Shown: positions 14,262 through 22,844, counted from the stretch's first letter. The stretch is 64,000 nucleotides of DNA from Streptomyces sp. NBC_00237 (GCF_026342435.1 NZ_JAPEMT010000003.1:558001-622000), one strand, 5' to 3'. Numbers and translations: made by a program. Notes: a model not told the origin generated them from the sequence alone.

Positions 14262-17141
14262 TCAGGAGGGGCGGGGGTACCCGAGGTCGGGCAGCCAGGC
14301 GCGGGGGCCGCCGTCGCGCATGCGCAGCAGCAGGGCGAGGACGCCGGCCAGACCGGTGCCGTAACCGGCGAGGACCCGTTTGCGGGTCTCGTCGGGGACC
14401 AGCAGCCTGCCGTCGCGCAGGACCGCCTGCGTGGCCAGGTGTTCCACCAGGAGTTCGGCACCATCGCGGTGGGCGTCGCCGCCGGTGAACTCCGCCGCGT
14501 CCAGGAGGAATTCGGCATTGCCCGTGAGTCCGTGGCAGGTGGCGGACGAGTCGGTGGTCCGCCCTGCCCGTACGGCCAGGGCCGCCCCGTCCACCAGGTC
14601 GCGGACGTCGTCGCCCGGTGCGCCCTTGGCCGCCCAGAGCCTGGTCAGGAAGGTGCCGACGCCGGACGACCCGCTGCACCAGTGCCGGGCGAGATCGGGC
14701 GAGTCGGACAGGTGGCGATCCCGGTCGACGGGCCACAGGGTGCCTGTCGGGGTGGCGCGGGCCGCGGTGATCAGGGTGGTGCCGGCCTCGGCCGCCGCGG
14801 TGCGGAACCTCTCCTGCGCGGTGGCCTCGGCAGCCAGCAGCAGGAAGGTGCCCACCCCCGCCACACCGTGCGCGAACCCGTAGTGCCAGGAGCCCGCAAG
14901 CCCGGAGTCGAAGTCCTCGGGCACCGGCCAGAAGACACCCTCGGGGGTGTGCCGGGCCGCAGCGAGCAGCCCGTCGGCCACCTTCTCGGCGCGCTCCAGG
15001 AACCTGAGGTCCCCGGTGCTGCGCCAGAAATGCAGCTGGGTCAGCCCGGCACCGGCCGCGCCGTGACAGACGTCCGGGTTGGGCCACCGCAGGGGCAGGT
15101 CCAGGGCCAGGGCCGTGGCGCGGGCGGTCAGCCCGGCGTCGTCCCCTCCGTCGGCGTCGAGCGCGCGTGCGGCGTCGAGGAGCGCCCAGGCAGCGCCGGA
15201 CCGTCCGAAGTGCAGCCCGGGGAGCGGGGGTTGGACGGGAAGGGCGTCGTGCCGGTCGGCGGTCCACAGAGCCGCGGACCGAAGTCCCTCGCGCAGGGCG
15301 GTACGGGTCAGGAGCGGTCGGTCGTACGTCGCCAGGGCCTGACCCGTACCGGCCGTCGGACCCGTCCAGTCCTCGTCCGGACCCCAGTGCCGCAGCGCAC
15401 GGGCGAGTACGGCGACGCCGCCCGCCGCACCGTGCTGGACGGCCACCGGGTCGCAGGTCCCGCCGAGGGAGTCGGTGGCCCACAGGCGTTCGGGGTGGCC
15501 GGGGCGCAGGGTGGCGAGCAGGTGCGTGAGCCCGTCGTGGAGGAGCCGGTCCCTGACCGCGCCGCGTGCCGTGGCGGCCCCGTCCGAGCGGTCCTCGCAC
15601 GCCGTCGCGGCTCCGTCCGCCCCGTCGACGTACCGCTGTGCCTGCTCCAACGTCCACCGCTCGCCGGGTGCGTCGCGCATCAGGCCGAGGATCAACGGGG
15701 CGTGCCGCCGCACCGGAGGGTGGTCGCGGGACAGCAGCCGTACGAGCGCCTCCAGACGCACCTCGTCGGGGCGCGCCCCGGCGGCGGGCAGGTCGGGCAC
15801 GAACACCGGGTCGGCCCCGCTCAGCGCGTGCAGCAGCGTGGCACCGAGCGCGTACAGGTCGACGCTCGGAGGCAGCGCGGGTGCGACCTGGTCGAGGGCG
15901 CGGAGTTCGGGGGCCGTGTAGCCCGGGGTCGCGCCGAGCACCCAGCGCTGGCCCTCGCGGGCCGCCATCTCCAGGTCGATGAGCAGGAGGCGGCCCTCGG
16001 GGGTGACCATGACGTTGTTGGGGTTGAAGTCGTGCAGGGTGAGGCCGTGCCGGTGGGCCATGGCGACGAGCTCGATCAGCTGACCTGCGAGGGAGTCGGC
16101 GGTCGGGACGTCGGGGCAGGCGGCTCCGTGGTGGACGAGGCGTTCGGCGACGGTACGGCGCAGGCTCGCGCCCGGCACGGTCGCGACGACCAGGAACGCG
16201 CTGCCCTGCTGCTCGAAGACCTCCACCAGGCGGGGCACCAGGCCGGGCTCGGCCGCGCCGAGGCGCTCAAGGAGGGTGGCCTCGCGGCGCAGCAGGTCGC
16301 GTACGTCGAGCCCGTCGAGCCCGGTACCCACGTGGGGGCGGGCCTGCTTGAGGACGACGGCCTCGCCGCTGCGGGTGTCCTCCGCCCGGAACACACCGCC
16401 CTTGTTCGAGTGCTGGAGGGCACCGCGTACGAGGTAGCGGTCGTGCAGCAGGACCGGCTTGGAGGTGGCGGCGCTGCGCGCGGGAGCGGCGGGCCGGTCG
16501 GGGAAGGGCTCGCCCGCCCAGGCGGGTGGGCTGAACCAGGCGTTGCGTTCATCCGGTACGGGGCGCCCCTCGGGATCGGTGAGGCGCGGGGCCCAGACGC
16601 CGTCGAAGGTCACCTCGGCAGCCGCCGAGAACACTCCGTACCGGTAGAAGACCTGGCTGTCGGGCAGGTACCTGCGGTCGGAGAGGACCGCGGGGCCGGG
16701 CAGCCCGAGCGTGGCGTGGTGCAGCTCCTCGGCGAGGACCCGGAACTGCTGGTCGTCGGCCGGGTAGACGGTGAGGAACTTGCCGCTGCCGCCCCGTGCG
16801 TAGCGCCCGGCGACCAGGGCGGTGACCCTGGCGGGGCTGGCCGCGAACTTGAACGGTGTCCGATGGGCGACGAGTACGTCAGCGGCCCGGGACAGCGTCA
16901 GGGGCGCGGCCAGCGGGGTGGCCGAGACGTGCAGCTTCCAGCCCTGGCGGCGGCGCGGGGTGCCCTCGGGGACGACGTGGCACCAGAACTCGCCGGTCTC
17001 CACGCTCCAGTCCGCGCCCGCCGCTCCCGAGCGTGCGAGCACCGAGCGGACCAGATCGGGCAGCAGGGCCAGATCCGCGGGACGCTCGGCACGCGCGCGG
17101 CGGGGGCCGGTGCCGGGGGAGGTGTCGGGCTCAGGGGCCAC
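14262..17141 (-). CDS. lanL: Lanthipeptide synthetase, LanL (class IV) type
   Basis: A 959-aa three-domain enzyme that phosphorylates Ser/Thr in the precursor, eliminates phosphate and cyclises onto Cys. N-terminal lyase domain at about 1-220 (WKLHVSATPL, GSGKFLTVYPADD, HATLGLPGPAVLSDRRY). Kinase domain at about 235-520, with Lys in VVLKQARPH, the catalytic loop HDFNPNNVMV near 370, and LLIDLEMA. C-terminal LanC-like cyclase at about 540-959. The cyclase keeps the zinc ligands, WCSGSSG (Cys near 819) and TCHGLTGN (Cys-His near 867). That favours class IV (LanL) over class III (LanKC), where they are lost. GTG 17141 starts just after four 15-bp repeats. The gene precedes lanA. No LanT exporter or leader protease lies in the window. 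Confidence 0.85.
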   Translation of the reverse strand: MAPEPDTSPGTGPRRARAERPADLALLPDLVRSVLARSGAAGADWSVETGEFWCHVVPEGTPRRRQGWKLHVSATPLAAPLTLSRAADVLVAHRTPFKFAASPARVTALVAGRYARGGSGKFLTVYPADDQQFRVLAEELHHATLGLPGPAVLSDRRYLPDSQVFYRYGVFSAAAEVTFDGVWAPRLTDPEGRPVPDERNAWFSPPAWAGEPFPDRPAAPARSAATSKPVLLHDRYLVRGALQHSNKGGVFRAEDTRSGEAVVLKQARPHVGTGLDGLDVRDLLRREATLLERLGAAEPGLVPRLVEVFEQQGSAFLVVATVPGASLRRTVAERLVHHGAACPDVPTADSLAGQLIELVAMAHRHGLTLHDFNPNNVMVTPEGRLLLIDLEMAAREGQRWVLGATPGYTAPELRALDQVAPALPPSVDLYALGATLLHALSGADPVFVPDLPAAGARPDEVRLEALVRLLSRDHPPVRRHAPLILGLMRDAPGERWTLEQAQRYVDGADGAATACEDRSDGAATARGAVRDRLLHDGLTHLLATLRPGHPERLWATDSLGGTCDPVAVQHGAAGGVAVLARALRHWGPDEDWTGPTAGTGQALATYDRPLLTRTALREGLRSAALWTADRHDALPVQPPLPGLHFGRSGAAWALLDAARALDADGGDDAGLTARATALALDLPLRWPNPDVCHGAAGAGLTQLHFWRSTGDLRFLERAEKVADGLLAAARHTPEGVFWPVPEDFDSGLAGSWHYGFAHGVAGVGTFLLLAAEATAQERFRTAAAEAGTTLITAARATPTGTLWPVDRDRHLSDSPDLARHWCSGSSGVGTFLTRLWAAKGAPGDDVRDLVDGAALAVRAGRTTDSSATCHGLTGNAEFLLDAAEFTGGDAHRDGAELLVEHLATQAVLRDGRLLVPDETRKRVLAGYGTGLAGVLALLLRMRDGGPRAWLPDLGYPRPS

Positions 17142-17166
17142 GCGGGGCTGCCTCGTCTCTCTCGTG

Positions 17167-17226
17167 GTGTACGGACCTGTGGTGTACGGACTTGTTGCGT
17201 ACGGACTTGTGGCGTACGGAAGTTCT
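17167..17226. repeat. Four 15-bp tandem repeats in the lanL leader
   Basis: GTGTACGGACCTGTG, GTGTACGGACTTGTT, GCGTACGGACTTGTG and GCGTACGGAAGTTCT lie head to tail directly upstream of the lanL start. Read on the minus strand in the lanL frame they would encode PYATS/PYTTG units, but no start codon precedes them, so they are now an untranslated leader or regulator sites. Confidence 0.75.
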
Positions 17227-17277
17227 CCGGCGGAGCCCGGGAGGACCCGGGGGAGGGGGCCGGAGGGTCTCGGCCGG

Positions 17278-17427
17278 TCAGCTCACCGGCGGGACGTACT
17301 CGTCTCCCCAACTGGAGTCCAGGCTGACGACATCGGCCGTCCCGGCACCCGAGCCCGGTGCGGAGAGTGCGGCTCCACCGGCCAGGACCAGGGTGACGGC
17401 GAGAAGACAGCGAGCGAGGACACGCAT
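17278..17427 (-). CDS. 49-aa exported peptide next to lanthipeptide locus
   Basis: A short gene for a secreted peptide: MRVLARCLLAVTLVLAGGAA is a textbook signal sequence, followed by a mature tail of about 20-25 residues ending SLDSSWGDEYVPPVS. ATG 17427 has GGGAGCC 9 bases upstream. It is divergent from the LuxR-type regulator (start 17501) and 136 bp upstream of lanL in the same direction, so it may head the lanthipeptide transcript. The tail has one Trp, two Pro, acidic residues and no Cys, which argues against a second lanthipeptide. A signalling peptide sensed by the adjacent regulator, or an immunity peptide, are the obvious hypotheses; neither is shown by sequence alone. Confidence 0.6.
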   Translation of the reverse strand: MRVLARCLLAVTLVLAGGAALSAPGSGAGTADVVSLDSSWGDEYVPPVS

Positions 17428-17500
17428 GAACGGCTCCCGATGAGACAAGACGAGGGTGAAGTACACGGCAAGCAGGCCCTCTTGAGGCGTATGCCATGAC

Positions 17501-18745
17501 ATGTCCGCCGAAATGACGCCTGATGGTGTTTCGCCGGACGATCAAAGTTCATCCCAGCGCTCCCGTCTGGTCCAGCGCTTTGACCTGGCAATAGCCTGCA
17601 TGGCACGGAAGTGGCACGGTCGCATTACGGAGAAAACATTGTTCGCCCAGACAAATCGAGGTCACCTGTCGCGCTCGCTGCCGCGCCTGGACCCGGATGC
17701 GGTCGCGGTCTTCAGCCACGCCCTGGCCGAGGGCGGCATCACCTGCCACCCCCGTCCCGCAGCCCTCCCCGCGCTCGCCCTGGACGCCGACCGGGTCGCC
17801 CGTGCCTGCACGACCCTCCTGGAACTGCGTCTGCTGCGCGAAGACCCAGCTGCCGAGGGCGAGTTGATACCGGTCAGCCCCCAGATCGCGGCAGCCCAGG
17901 CAGTCGGCCCGCACGAGGCGGAACTCGCCAGGGCCGCCGCGCACGCCCGTTCCGTACGCGACGAACTGCACTCCCTGATGCCCCGGTACACGGCCGCGCT
18001 CCGCGCGCGCACCCACCGCGACGCCGTCGAGCCGCTGCCCGACCTGGCCGCCGTCTCGGCCATGCTCAGCGAGGAGTCGGCCCGCTGCCGCGAGGAGGCG
18101 TTCACCGTCCAGCCCGGCGGTGGACGCCCGGAACACCGCCTCAGGGACGCCGTCGAACGGGACCTGGCGATGCTGGCCAGAGGCATCCGCCTGCGCACCC
18201 TGTACCAGCACACGGCCCGCTCCAGCCTCTCCACCCAGGGGTACGTGGAGACCCTGACGGCGGCCGGAGCCGAGTACCGGACGGTGTCCGAACTCCCTGA
18301 CCGGGCCGTGGTGTTCGACCGATCGGTGGCGTTCCTGCCGCGCCGCAGCGGCGACTGCTCCGGCGAGAGCGCGGTTCTGGTGCGCGACCCGGACGTGGTG
18401 GCCTACCTCTGCCGGGTCTTCGACCAGCACTGGTCAGGGGCGACCCCCTTCCACGGTCCGAGCGAAGCCGCCTACAAGGAGGTGGGCCAGAGCCTGCGCC
18501 GCACGCTCGCCTCGCTCCTCGCCGAGGGCACCAAGGACGAGGTCATCGCCCGCCGCCTGGGGGTCTCCCTGCGTACGTGCCGTCGCCACATTGCCGATCT
18601 CCTGGAGGAGTTGGGCGCGGAGAGCCGTTTCCAGGGCGGAACGCTGGCCGAGCGGGCGGGGCTCACCTCACAAGGGCCGGTCGACCGGGGACCGGGCGCG
18701 GGCGAACGACCGGCGGAGCCAGGACCGCACGGCGAAGCTCCGTAG
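17501..18745 (+). CDS. LuxR-family regulator of the lanthipeptide locus
   Basis: A 414-aa protein with a C-terminal LuxR-type helix-turn-helix at about residues 345-395 (LLAEGTKDEVIARRLGVSLR, then TCRRHIADLLEELG). The N-terminal 320 residues show no receiver or known ligand domain but contain TrmB/LuxR-like patterns seen in large actinobacterial regulators: a helix-rich stretch (ALARACTTLLELRLL-like) and a PLD-like block (VETLTAAGAEYRTVSELPDR, with AVVFDRSVAFLP). That block is typical of response domains sensing a small molecule. The start is uncertain (ATG 17501, or 17513), with only GAGG upstream. Divergent arrangement with the exported peptide, 73 bp apart, argues that it controls that gene and lanL. 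A 17-bp terminator follows at 18864. Confidence 0.72.
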   Translation: MSAEMTPDGVSPDDQSSSQRSRLVQRFDLAIACMARKWHGRITEKTLFAQTNRGHLSRSLPRLDPDAVAVFSHALAEGGITCHPRPAALPALALDADRVARACTTLLELRLLREDPAAEGELIPVSPQIAAAQAVGPHEAELARAAAHARSVRDELHSLMPRYTAALRARTHRDAVEPLPDLAAVSAMLSEESARCREEAFTVQPGGGRPEHRLRDAVERDLAMLARGIRLRTLYQHTARSSLSTQGYVETLTAAGAEYRTVSELPDRAVVFDRSVAFLPRRSGDCSGESAVLVRDPDVVAYLCRVFDQHWSGATPFHGPSEAAYKEVGQSLRRTLASLLAEGTKDEVIARRLGVSLRTCRRHIADLLEELGAESRFQGGTLAERAGLTSQGPVDRGPGAGERPAEPGPHGEAP

Positions 18746-18863
18746 CGGAGGGTCGCCCAGGGCCTGGGCAGGCGATGTCCGTCGGTCACCGTGTGTTCGC
18801 CGTTGCGGGTCCCGCGACGGCAGACATCCGGTGGAGCTGATCGCATCCGCGCAGCAACCAGCG

Positions 18864-18902
18864 ACGTCCCCGCCACCGGCCTCGTGCCGGTGGCGGGGAC
18901 GT
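18864..18902. terminator. Bidirectional terminator, 17-bp stem
   Basis: ACGTCCCCGCCACCGGC, loop CTCGT, then the exact complement. It lies between the LuxR-type gene (stop 18745) and the chitinase gene (minus strand, stop 19012). Confidence 0.75.
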
Positions 18903-18940
18903 GTGGCGGAAGGCTGCCGGGTGCGCTTCCTCGACAGACC

Positions 18941-18967
18941 GCTCCGACTGCTCCGACCGCTCCGACC
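18941..18967. repeat. GCTCCGAC(T/C) 9-bp tandem repeat
   Basis: Three head-to-tail 9-mers (GCTCCGACT, GCTCCGACC, GCTCCGACC) in the convergent intergenic space downstream of the chitinase gene. Simple slippage product; no function inferred. Confidence 0.6.
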
Positions 18968-19011
18968 GCTCAAGGGAGGACGGAGGCCGGACGGTCCGGC
19001 AGCCTGGGTGT

Positions 19012-19929
19012 TCAGCAGCTCAGGTTGGAGCCCGGGGCGACGCCCAGGATCTGAGTGAAGTTCTGGTAGCTGTTGACACGGCTCTGCACCTGCGCCGGGT
19101 TGCGCCCGTCGCACTCCAGGGAGCCGTTGATGGAGCGGATGGTCTCACCGAAGCCGCGCCCGTTGACGATCGCGTTGTGCGGCGTCATGGTGCCGGGCCC
19201 GTTCTGGGTGTTCCAGTACCAGAGGCCGGTCCGCCAGGCGACCGACGGGTTCTGCTCGACCAGGTAGGGGTTGCGCAGCAGGTCGAGCCCGAGGGCGTCA
19301 CCGGCGGCCTTGTAGTTGAAGTTCCAGCTCAGCTGGATCGGGCCGCGCCCGTAGTAGGCGGCCTGTCCCGCCGGGCAGCCGTAGGGCTGCTGGGCGTCGC
19401 AGTAGTGCGGGTAGTTCGCGGTGTTCTGCTCGACGACGTACCGCAGTCCGCCCGTCTCGTGGTTGACGTTGGCGAGGAAGGCCGCGGCCTCCTGGCGCTT
19501 GACGGTGTCACTGCCGGTCTTGGCGAAGGCCGGGAAGGCATTCAGGGCGTCGACCAGGCCGGCGTAGGTGTAGAAGCTGTTCCGACTCGGGAACATCTGG
19601 TTGAACTGGCTCTCGGAGACGACGAATCCGGACGGGTCCGGGTCCTGGCCGCCTCCGCCGCAGGTGCCCTGGTCGGCCCAGACGCCCCACTGGCCGGTGG
19701 TGCCCGGGGTCTCGTTCTGGGTCCACCACTTGGCCTGGTAGTTGCGTCCGCCGTGCGAGACGGTCATGCCCTGGGTGTAGACCGCGCCGGAGCTCCAGGC
19801 GGTGGCGCAGGAGGCTGCCGAGGCGGTGCCTGCGGCGAAGAGGGGGAACAGGACCGCGAGCAGGACCGCGGCGAGGAGAGAAGCGATGAGTCGGGAGAGT
19901 TTCCCGGCGGAGGTACGCGTACGTAACAC
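19012..19929 (-). CDS. Secreted GH19 chitinase with CBM5/12
   Basis: A 305-aa exported chitinase. Signal peptide in the first 38 residues (LIASLLAAVLLAVLFPLFAA). A chitin-binding CBM5/12 follows at about 40-90 (CATAWSSGAVYTQGMTVSHG, then YQAKWWTQNETPG and WGVWADQG), then a Gly/Pro linker and a family-19 catalytic domain at about 103-305. The catalytic motif FLANVNHETGGL carries the general-acid Glu, and YYGRGPIQLSWNFNY is the family signature. Cys pairs fit disulfides. GTG 19929 follows GAGGATG. The gene hydrolyses colloidal chitin outside the cell. A dre-like inverted repeat 44-77 bases upstream suggests N-acetylglucosamine-responsive control by a DasR-type regulator, as known for Streptomyces chitinase genes. 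Confidence 0.92.
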   Translation of the reverse strand: MLRTRTSAGKLSRLIASLLAAVLLAVLFPLFAAGTASAASCATAWSSGAVYTQGMTVSHGGRNYQAKWWTQNETPGTTGQWGVWADQGTCGGGGQDPDPSGFVVSESQFNQMFPSRNSFYTYAGLVDALNAFPAFAKTGSDTVKRQEAAAFLANVNHETGGLRYVVEQNTANYPHYCDAQQPYGCPAGQAAYYGRGPIQLSWNFNYKAAGDALGLDLLRNPYLVEQNPSVAWRTGLWYWNTQNGPGTMTPHNAIVNGRGFGETIRSINGSLECDGRNPAQVQSRVNSYQNFTQILGVAPGSNLSC

Positions 19930-19972
19930 GACACCACATCCTCGGTGGGGGAGATTGGGCCAGAGCCAACCT

Positions 19973-20006
19973 CATTGGTCTGGACCTGTCAAGGTCCAGA
20001 CCAATG
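19973..20006. promoter_or_regulatory. dre-like (DasR-type) operator upstream of chitinase
   Basis: A perfect 15-bp inverted repeat, CATTGGTCTGGACCT-GTCA-AGGTCCAGACCAATG. Each arm matches the DasR box pattern TGGTCTAGACCA with one or two changes. It lies directly upstream of the GH19 chitinase gene, where such boxes or chitinase direct repeats are known in Streptomyces. Confidence 0.7.
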
Positions 20007-20119
20007 TTCGCCATGCGGATGCGGGATCGGAGCGCCGACCGGCACCGGCAGGACCTCGGAGCTGCACCCTGAAGGGAGGGGGGCCGAGGGAGGCCAGTGG
20101 TGGCAGGCCGACGGAGCGA

Positions 20120-22102
20120 TCAGACCGGCCCGTTCCTGTCCGTCGCCCGTACCTCTGCTGCGGATTCCTCGGATTCCTCCCGAAGCTGGGCGGAACTCGG
20201 CAGAGGAAGGGAGAACCACACGGCTTTCCCCTCCTGGGTGGGCAGGGTTCCCCAGGTGGCGGCGAGTTGGTCGAGCAAGGCCAGTCCTCGGCCCGACTCC
20301 TCGTCCGCGGACGCGGTCCTGGCATGCGGCAGCACGGGGCTGCCGTCGCAGACCTCGATGTGGAGCTCGTCCCTGGTGCGGCGCAGCCGCAGGAGCAGGG
20401 GGTCGCAGGCGTGGCGTACGGAGTTGGTGAGGAGCTCGGAGGCCAGGAGGCAGGCGGTGTCGGTGAGGTCCTCGCAGTCCCAGTCGCTCAGGGTGCCGCG
20501 CAGGAAGCGGCGTCCCGCGCCCACACTGACCGGCTGGGCGGGCAGGAGTGCGGAGACGGCGGTCACGGGGGCCGGGGGGATGCGGGCGAGCAGCAGGGTG
20601 ACGTCGTCGGCGTAGTCCTGGGGGTCGGGCAGCAGGGCGGCGAGGACGGCGTCGGCAGCCGCTTCCAGGCAGGGGGTGTCGGCGGTGGCTTTCTCCAGGG
20701 CGATGGCGAGGGCGTCGATCTGTTCCTCGATGTCGCTGGTGGGGGTCTCGACCAGGCCGTCGGTGTAGAGGGCCAGGACCGATTCCGGGGGGATGGTGAG
20801 GCGGGTCTCCTGGTGCGGGACCTCGCCCACGCCCAGCGGCACGCTGACGGGGACGGGGAGTCTGCGCACCTGCCCCGTGGGGTCCACCAGCAGTACGGGC
20901 AGGTGGCCGGCGGAGCACACGGTCAGGGCGCTGTCGTCGGGGTCCAGGATGAGGTAGCAGCAGGTGACGAGCTGGTCGGGGAGTTCGCTGACGACCGCGT
21001 CCAGGGCGTGCATCAGCTGCCAGGGCGGCATACCGGTCTTGGCCAGGGCGTGGGAGGCCGAGCGCAGTTGGCCCATCACGGCGGCGGCCTCCAGCCCGCG
21101 GCCCATGACATCGCCCATCAGCACACCGACCCGGCCGCCGCCGAGCGCGATCAGGTCGAACCAGTCCCCGCCGACCCCCGGTCCTTGCCGGGCGGGGAAG
21201 TAGCGGTGGGACGTGTCCATGCCGGGCAGGGCCGCGGGGGAGCCCATCAGGCTGCGCTGCAGGGTGAGGGCGACGTGGCGTTGCTGCTCGTAGAGTTCGG
21301 CGAGTTGGGCCTCGGCGGCCTTGCGTTCGCTGACGTCGCGGATGGCGGCGGAGACGAGGGTGCCTTCCGGGGTCTCCAGGGGGCTGAGGCTGATCTCGAC
21401 GGGGAACTCCGCCCCGTCCTTGCGCAGCCCGTACAGATCCAGACCGGCACCCATGGGGCGGACACGGCGGTTGTCGACGTAACCGTGACGGTGTGAGGGG
21501 TGGTGGTGATGGAATCGCTGCGGCACCAGGATTTCCACCTGGTGCCCGAGGAGTTCTTCGCGCCGGTAGCCGAACAGGGCTTCGGTCTGGGCGTTCACCA
21601 GTTGGATGGTTCCGCCGTCGTCCACGATGACGATGGCGTCCGGGGCGGCTTCCAGCAGGGCCCGGAAGCGCGCCTCGGCGGCCTTGCGTTCGCTGACGTC
21701 GCGTACGGCGGCGGAGATCAGGAGTCCGTCGGGCGTCTGGAGGGGGCTGAGGCTGATTTCGACGGGGAACTCGGCCCCGTCCTTGCGCAGTCCGTACAGT
21801 TCGAGGTTGGCGCCCATCGGGCGGACCTGCTGGTTGGAGGAGTAGCCCAGTCGGTGGCCCGGGTGCTGGTCGTGGAAGCGCCGCGGGACCAGGATCTCGA
21901 CCGGACGGCCCAGGAGTTCGCTCCGGGGGTACCCGAACAGTGTCTCTGTCTGGGCGTTGATCAGGCGGATCACGCCGTCGTCGTCCACGATCACCATGGC
22001 GTCGGGTGCTGCTTCCAGCAGAGCGCGAAACGGCTCCTCTGCCACGGGGATTCTGCGGGGGTGCGTACTCTGCCTGGACGGTTCCATGGCCCATCTCAGC
22101 AT
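20120..22102 (-). CDS. PAS-PAS-PP2C phosphatase (SpoIIE)-HATPase regulator
   Basis: A 660-aa cytosolic protein of the Streptomyces stress/anti-sigma network. Two tandem PAS domains (about 26-145 and 146-265) are strongly alike, each beginning FRALLEAAPDA and ending VRDVSERKAAEA or its IRDV variant. A coiled helix (AQLAELYEQQRHVALTLQRS) leads to a SpoIIE-type PP2C phosphatase (about 300-520) with the metal residues GVGGDWFD, GVLMGDVMGRG and DDVTLLLAR. Then an HATPase_c domain of anti-sigma type (about 530-640: CLLASELLTNSVRHA, GRGLALLDQLA). Likely role: sense a signal through PAS, dephosphorylate an anti-anti-sigma factor and bind or phosphorylate it. No partner gene is adjacent. ATG 22102 is used; a TTG at 22105 and ATG 22087 are alternatives. 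Confidence 0.88.
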   Translation of the reverse strand: MLRWAMEPSRQSTHPRRIPVAEEPFRALLEAAPDAMVIVDDDGVIRLINAQTETLFGYPRSELLGRPVEILVPRRFHDQHPGHRLGYSSNQQVRPMGANLELYGLRKDGAEFPVEISLSPLQTPDGLLISAAVRDVSERKAAEARFRALLEAAPDAIVIVDDGGTIQLVNAQTEALFGYRREELLGHQVEILVPQRFHHHHPSHRHGYVDNRRVRPMGAGLDLYGLRKDGAEFPVEISLSPLETPEGTLVSAAIRDVSERKAAEAQLAELYEQQRHVALTLQRSLMGSPAALPGMDTSHRYFPARQGPGVGGDWFDLIALGGGRVGVLMGDVMGRGLEAAAVMGQLRSASHALAKTGMPPWQLMHALDAVVSELPDQLVTCCYLILDPDDSALTVCSAGHLPVLLVDPTGQVRRLPVPVSVPLGVGEVPHQETRLTIPPESVLALYTDGLVETPTSDIEEQIDALAIALEKATADTPCLEAAADAVLAALLPDPQDYADDVTLLLARIPPAPVTAVSALLPAQPVSVGAGRRFLRGTLSDWDCEDLTDTACLLASELLTNSVRHACDPLLLRLRRTRDELHIEVCDGSPVLPHARTASADEESGRGLALLDQLAATWGTLPTQEGKAVWFSLPLPSSAQLREESEESAAEVRATDRNGPV

Positions 22103-22171
22103 CAACGTGCCCTGGCCGAGGCGGCTTGTCCTAAAGAGTCCGTTCGTGGCGCTTCCTAGCCGGTTTGACGT

Positions 22172-22597
22172 TCAACCGCCTTGACATGACGGCTCCGGCG
22201 GTTCCTGGCGCGTGACTTCCCGGTACGTGGGGTGCAGGGGTGCCAGGGTGAGGGGCGGGCCCGTCTCGGGAGCGGTTGCTCCGCGTGCTCCGCAGGAACG
22301 AAGGCCGGGTTGGTCCCGTTCGCCGACGATCCGGCCGTCGGCCAGGTAGGAGAAGTTCATGGCCTGCACCGAGAGCTTGTCGCCGCTCGCCGGGATTCCG
22401 AAGAATGCGCCGTCGTGGGTTCCTCGCACGGTGAACCGCGCGGCCACGGTGTCGCCTTCGGCGACCGTCTCCTCCAGCGTCCCTTCGACGTCCGGGAAGC
22501 CGCCGCGCATCATCCCGAGGACTTCCATGCACCCCTCGGGCCTCCGCAGTGGTTACGGGTGACTGGGCGCGTGGAACACCGCGTCCGGAGAAATGAC
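22172..22597 (-). pseudogene. Relic of SnoaL-like (polyketide-cyclase fold) protein
   Basis: Reading minus from about 22590 gives REVISPDAVFHAPSHP, then an in-frame TAA (22555-22553), then PLRRPEGCMEVLGMMRGGFP, DVEGTLEETVAEGDTVAARF, TVRGTHDGAFFGIPASG and YLADGRIV. This is the SnoaL/ketosteroid-isomerase-like cyclase pattern in one frame. The N-terminal helix is missing, where an antisense fragment of another gene adjoins, and the C terminus diverges after GRIV. A short ORF from ATG 22528 remains open but would lack a third of the fold. Most likely a decayed gene. Confidence 0.7.
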
Positions 22598-22844
22598 CTC
22601 ACGGGCGGACCTTGCGATACTCGGCTTCCTGACCGAGGCCGTCACCCTGGGGCTGCTCGGCAGGGACGACTTCCCCGCCGAGGCCGAGCGCCAGGCCGCC
22701 CGCGACCTCACCTCCGCAGCCGCCGTCGGCGCCCTCACCGTCGCTGTGGGCGACCGTTGCCCGCTGGACGGCATCGCCAAGGCCCACGACCACGTCGACG
22801 CCGGCGGTCGCCACGGCCGCATCCTGGTCACCGTCCCCGGATAG
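22593..22844 (+). pseudogene. C-terminal fragment of zinc-type alcohol dehydrogenase/quinone reductase
   Basis: The plus strand encodes the end of a medium-chain dehydrogenase of NADPH:quinone reductase type: a helix (EAERQAARDLTSAAAVGALT), the usual strand-turn (VAVGDRCPLDGIAKAHDHVD) and the terminal GRHGRILVTVPG. Only about 80 residues are present, and the catalytic GroES-like and Rossmann parts are missing. It abuts the antisense SnoaL relic, so this 700-bp stretch is a junction of two broken genes. There is no ribosome site before its ATG. Confidence 0.65.

Noticed and set aside
14262..17141. Class III (LanKC) assignment of the lanthipeptide synthetase
   Set aside because: Zinc ligands WCxG and CHG are present in the cyclase, which favours class IV; class III is kept only as a lesser alternative.
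17167..17226. Tandem repeats considered as a CRISPR array
   Set aside because: Units are contiguous 15-mers without spacers; no cas gene in the window.
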